Part shown: positions 63,523 through 64,000 of the stretch, piece by piece
How positions within the stretch are numbered: position 1 is the first letter of the stretch
How the letters are laid out: every line of letters starts with the position of its first letter
DNA from: Epinephelus fuscoguttatus
Lineage: Eukaryota > Chordata > Actinopteri > Perciformes > Serranidae
NCBI RefSeq assembly: GCF_011397635.1
Contig: NC_064756.1
Span: 19,558,907 to 19,622,906, forward strand
Reading direction: 5' to 3'
Length of the DNA: 64,000 nucleotides
Notes under the pieces: model-generated
Database searches by the model: none
Told to the model about the DNA's origin: nothing
What the model saw: only the letters and a program-made list of their open reading frames with translations
Position numbers and translations under genes: made by a program

Positions 63523-64000
63523 GTGATATTACTAAATGAGGGATGAGTGTGTAGGCTAAATGCTGAATAAACAGTATGTGTCTTCTTTTTACTTGCTTTC
63601 TTTAGCAAAATAACATAAGATAGCAAAGCCGGAAAAAAAAGAAGTCTGGAAAACAATCATCAAAACAGTTATTTCCCCTATAGTCCTTAGTCAGTATAAT
63701 AGTCATTACATACTGCAGATACATATCCTTATCATTGTATGTCTGAACATTTTGATGTGCCATGTAGGATGACTTCTGCATTCAGTTTTCTTGTGAAAAG
63801 TATCAGATGAAAACTGTCAGCTAGACTGTTGTGTACATCTGTAATTTTCAGGGCAGATGAGGTTGTGTTCTCACACGTTATCTTCACGCTCCAAGAGATT
63901 TTTATTATCTACAGCATGTAGCAGCAAACATCATTCAAAAAACAGCGGAATAAAAATTAAACAATGCTGGATGGAAACATGGCTATTTCCCTTCTATCGC
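63523..64000. other. slco1c1 5' intron, nothing recognised
   Basis: The first about 90 residues of slco1c1 must be encoded to the right of 62339, but I could not find their exons before the window end. Confidence 0.6.

Overview
The window looks like a chromosomal segment from a ray-finned fish, probably a percomorph teleost. The reasons are vertebrate split genes with GT-AG introns, teleost-type tRNA-derived SINEs with an ATTC-repeat tail, and many hAT, mariner-like and piggyBac-like elements. There is no bacterial-style operon, CRISPR array or phage. I recognise five protein-coding genes by conserved exon sequence: vps53 (+, 3' part only), rflnb (+, complete), dus4l (+, complete), bcap29 (+, complete) and slco1c1 (-, its 5' exons lie beyond the right edge).

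Layout. 1-20095: intron sequence and the last 14 recognisable coding exons of vps53, a GARP/EARP tethering subunit. Its introns hold a decayed exon duplication, a SINE piece and two hAT elements nested one inside the other. 21813-23364: rflnb (refilin B). 27642-29728: dus4l, a tRNA dihydrouridine synthase. 32078-35208: bcap29, an ER membrane chaperone/sorting protein. bcap29 and slco1c1 converge, and candidate poly(A) signals for the two strands lie under 100 bp apart near 36.5 kb. 38410-62339: slco1c1, an OATP1C1-type thyroid hormone/organic anion transporter, in twelve visible exons.

The most structured part is the last intron of slco1c1 (38648-46192). A minisatellite of roughly 37-45 bp units carries a 5'-truncated L1/Tx1-like LINE with a 17-bp target-site duplication. 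That LINE is itself split by a 1.69-kb piggyBac-type element at a TTAA site, and the LINE reading frame continues exactly when the element is removed. Other slco1c1 introns hold a mariner-like element with 55-bp inverted repeats and a transposase broken by what looks like one missing base, a compound inverted-repeat element, several SINEs with readable target duplications, and a SINE split by a mariner-like MITE.

The host genes do not form a pathway; they are neighbours by synteny. vps53-rflnb, dus4l-bcap29 and slco1c1 correspond to three separate regions in human. I found no convincing previously undescribed biological system. The notable material is the datable nested transposition, the minisatellite, the vps53 exon anomalies and an unexplained 3'-exon-like segment between the convergent genes.
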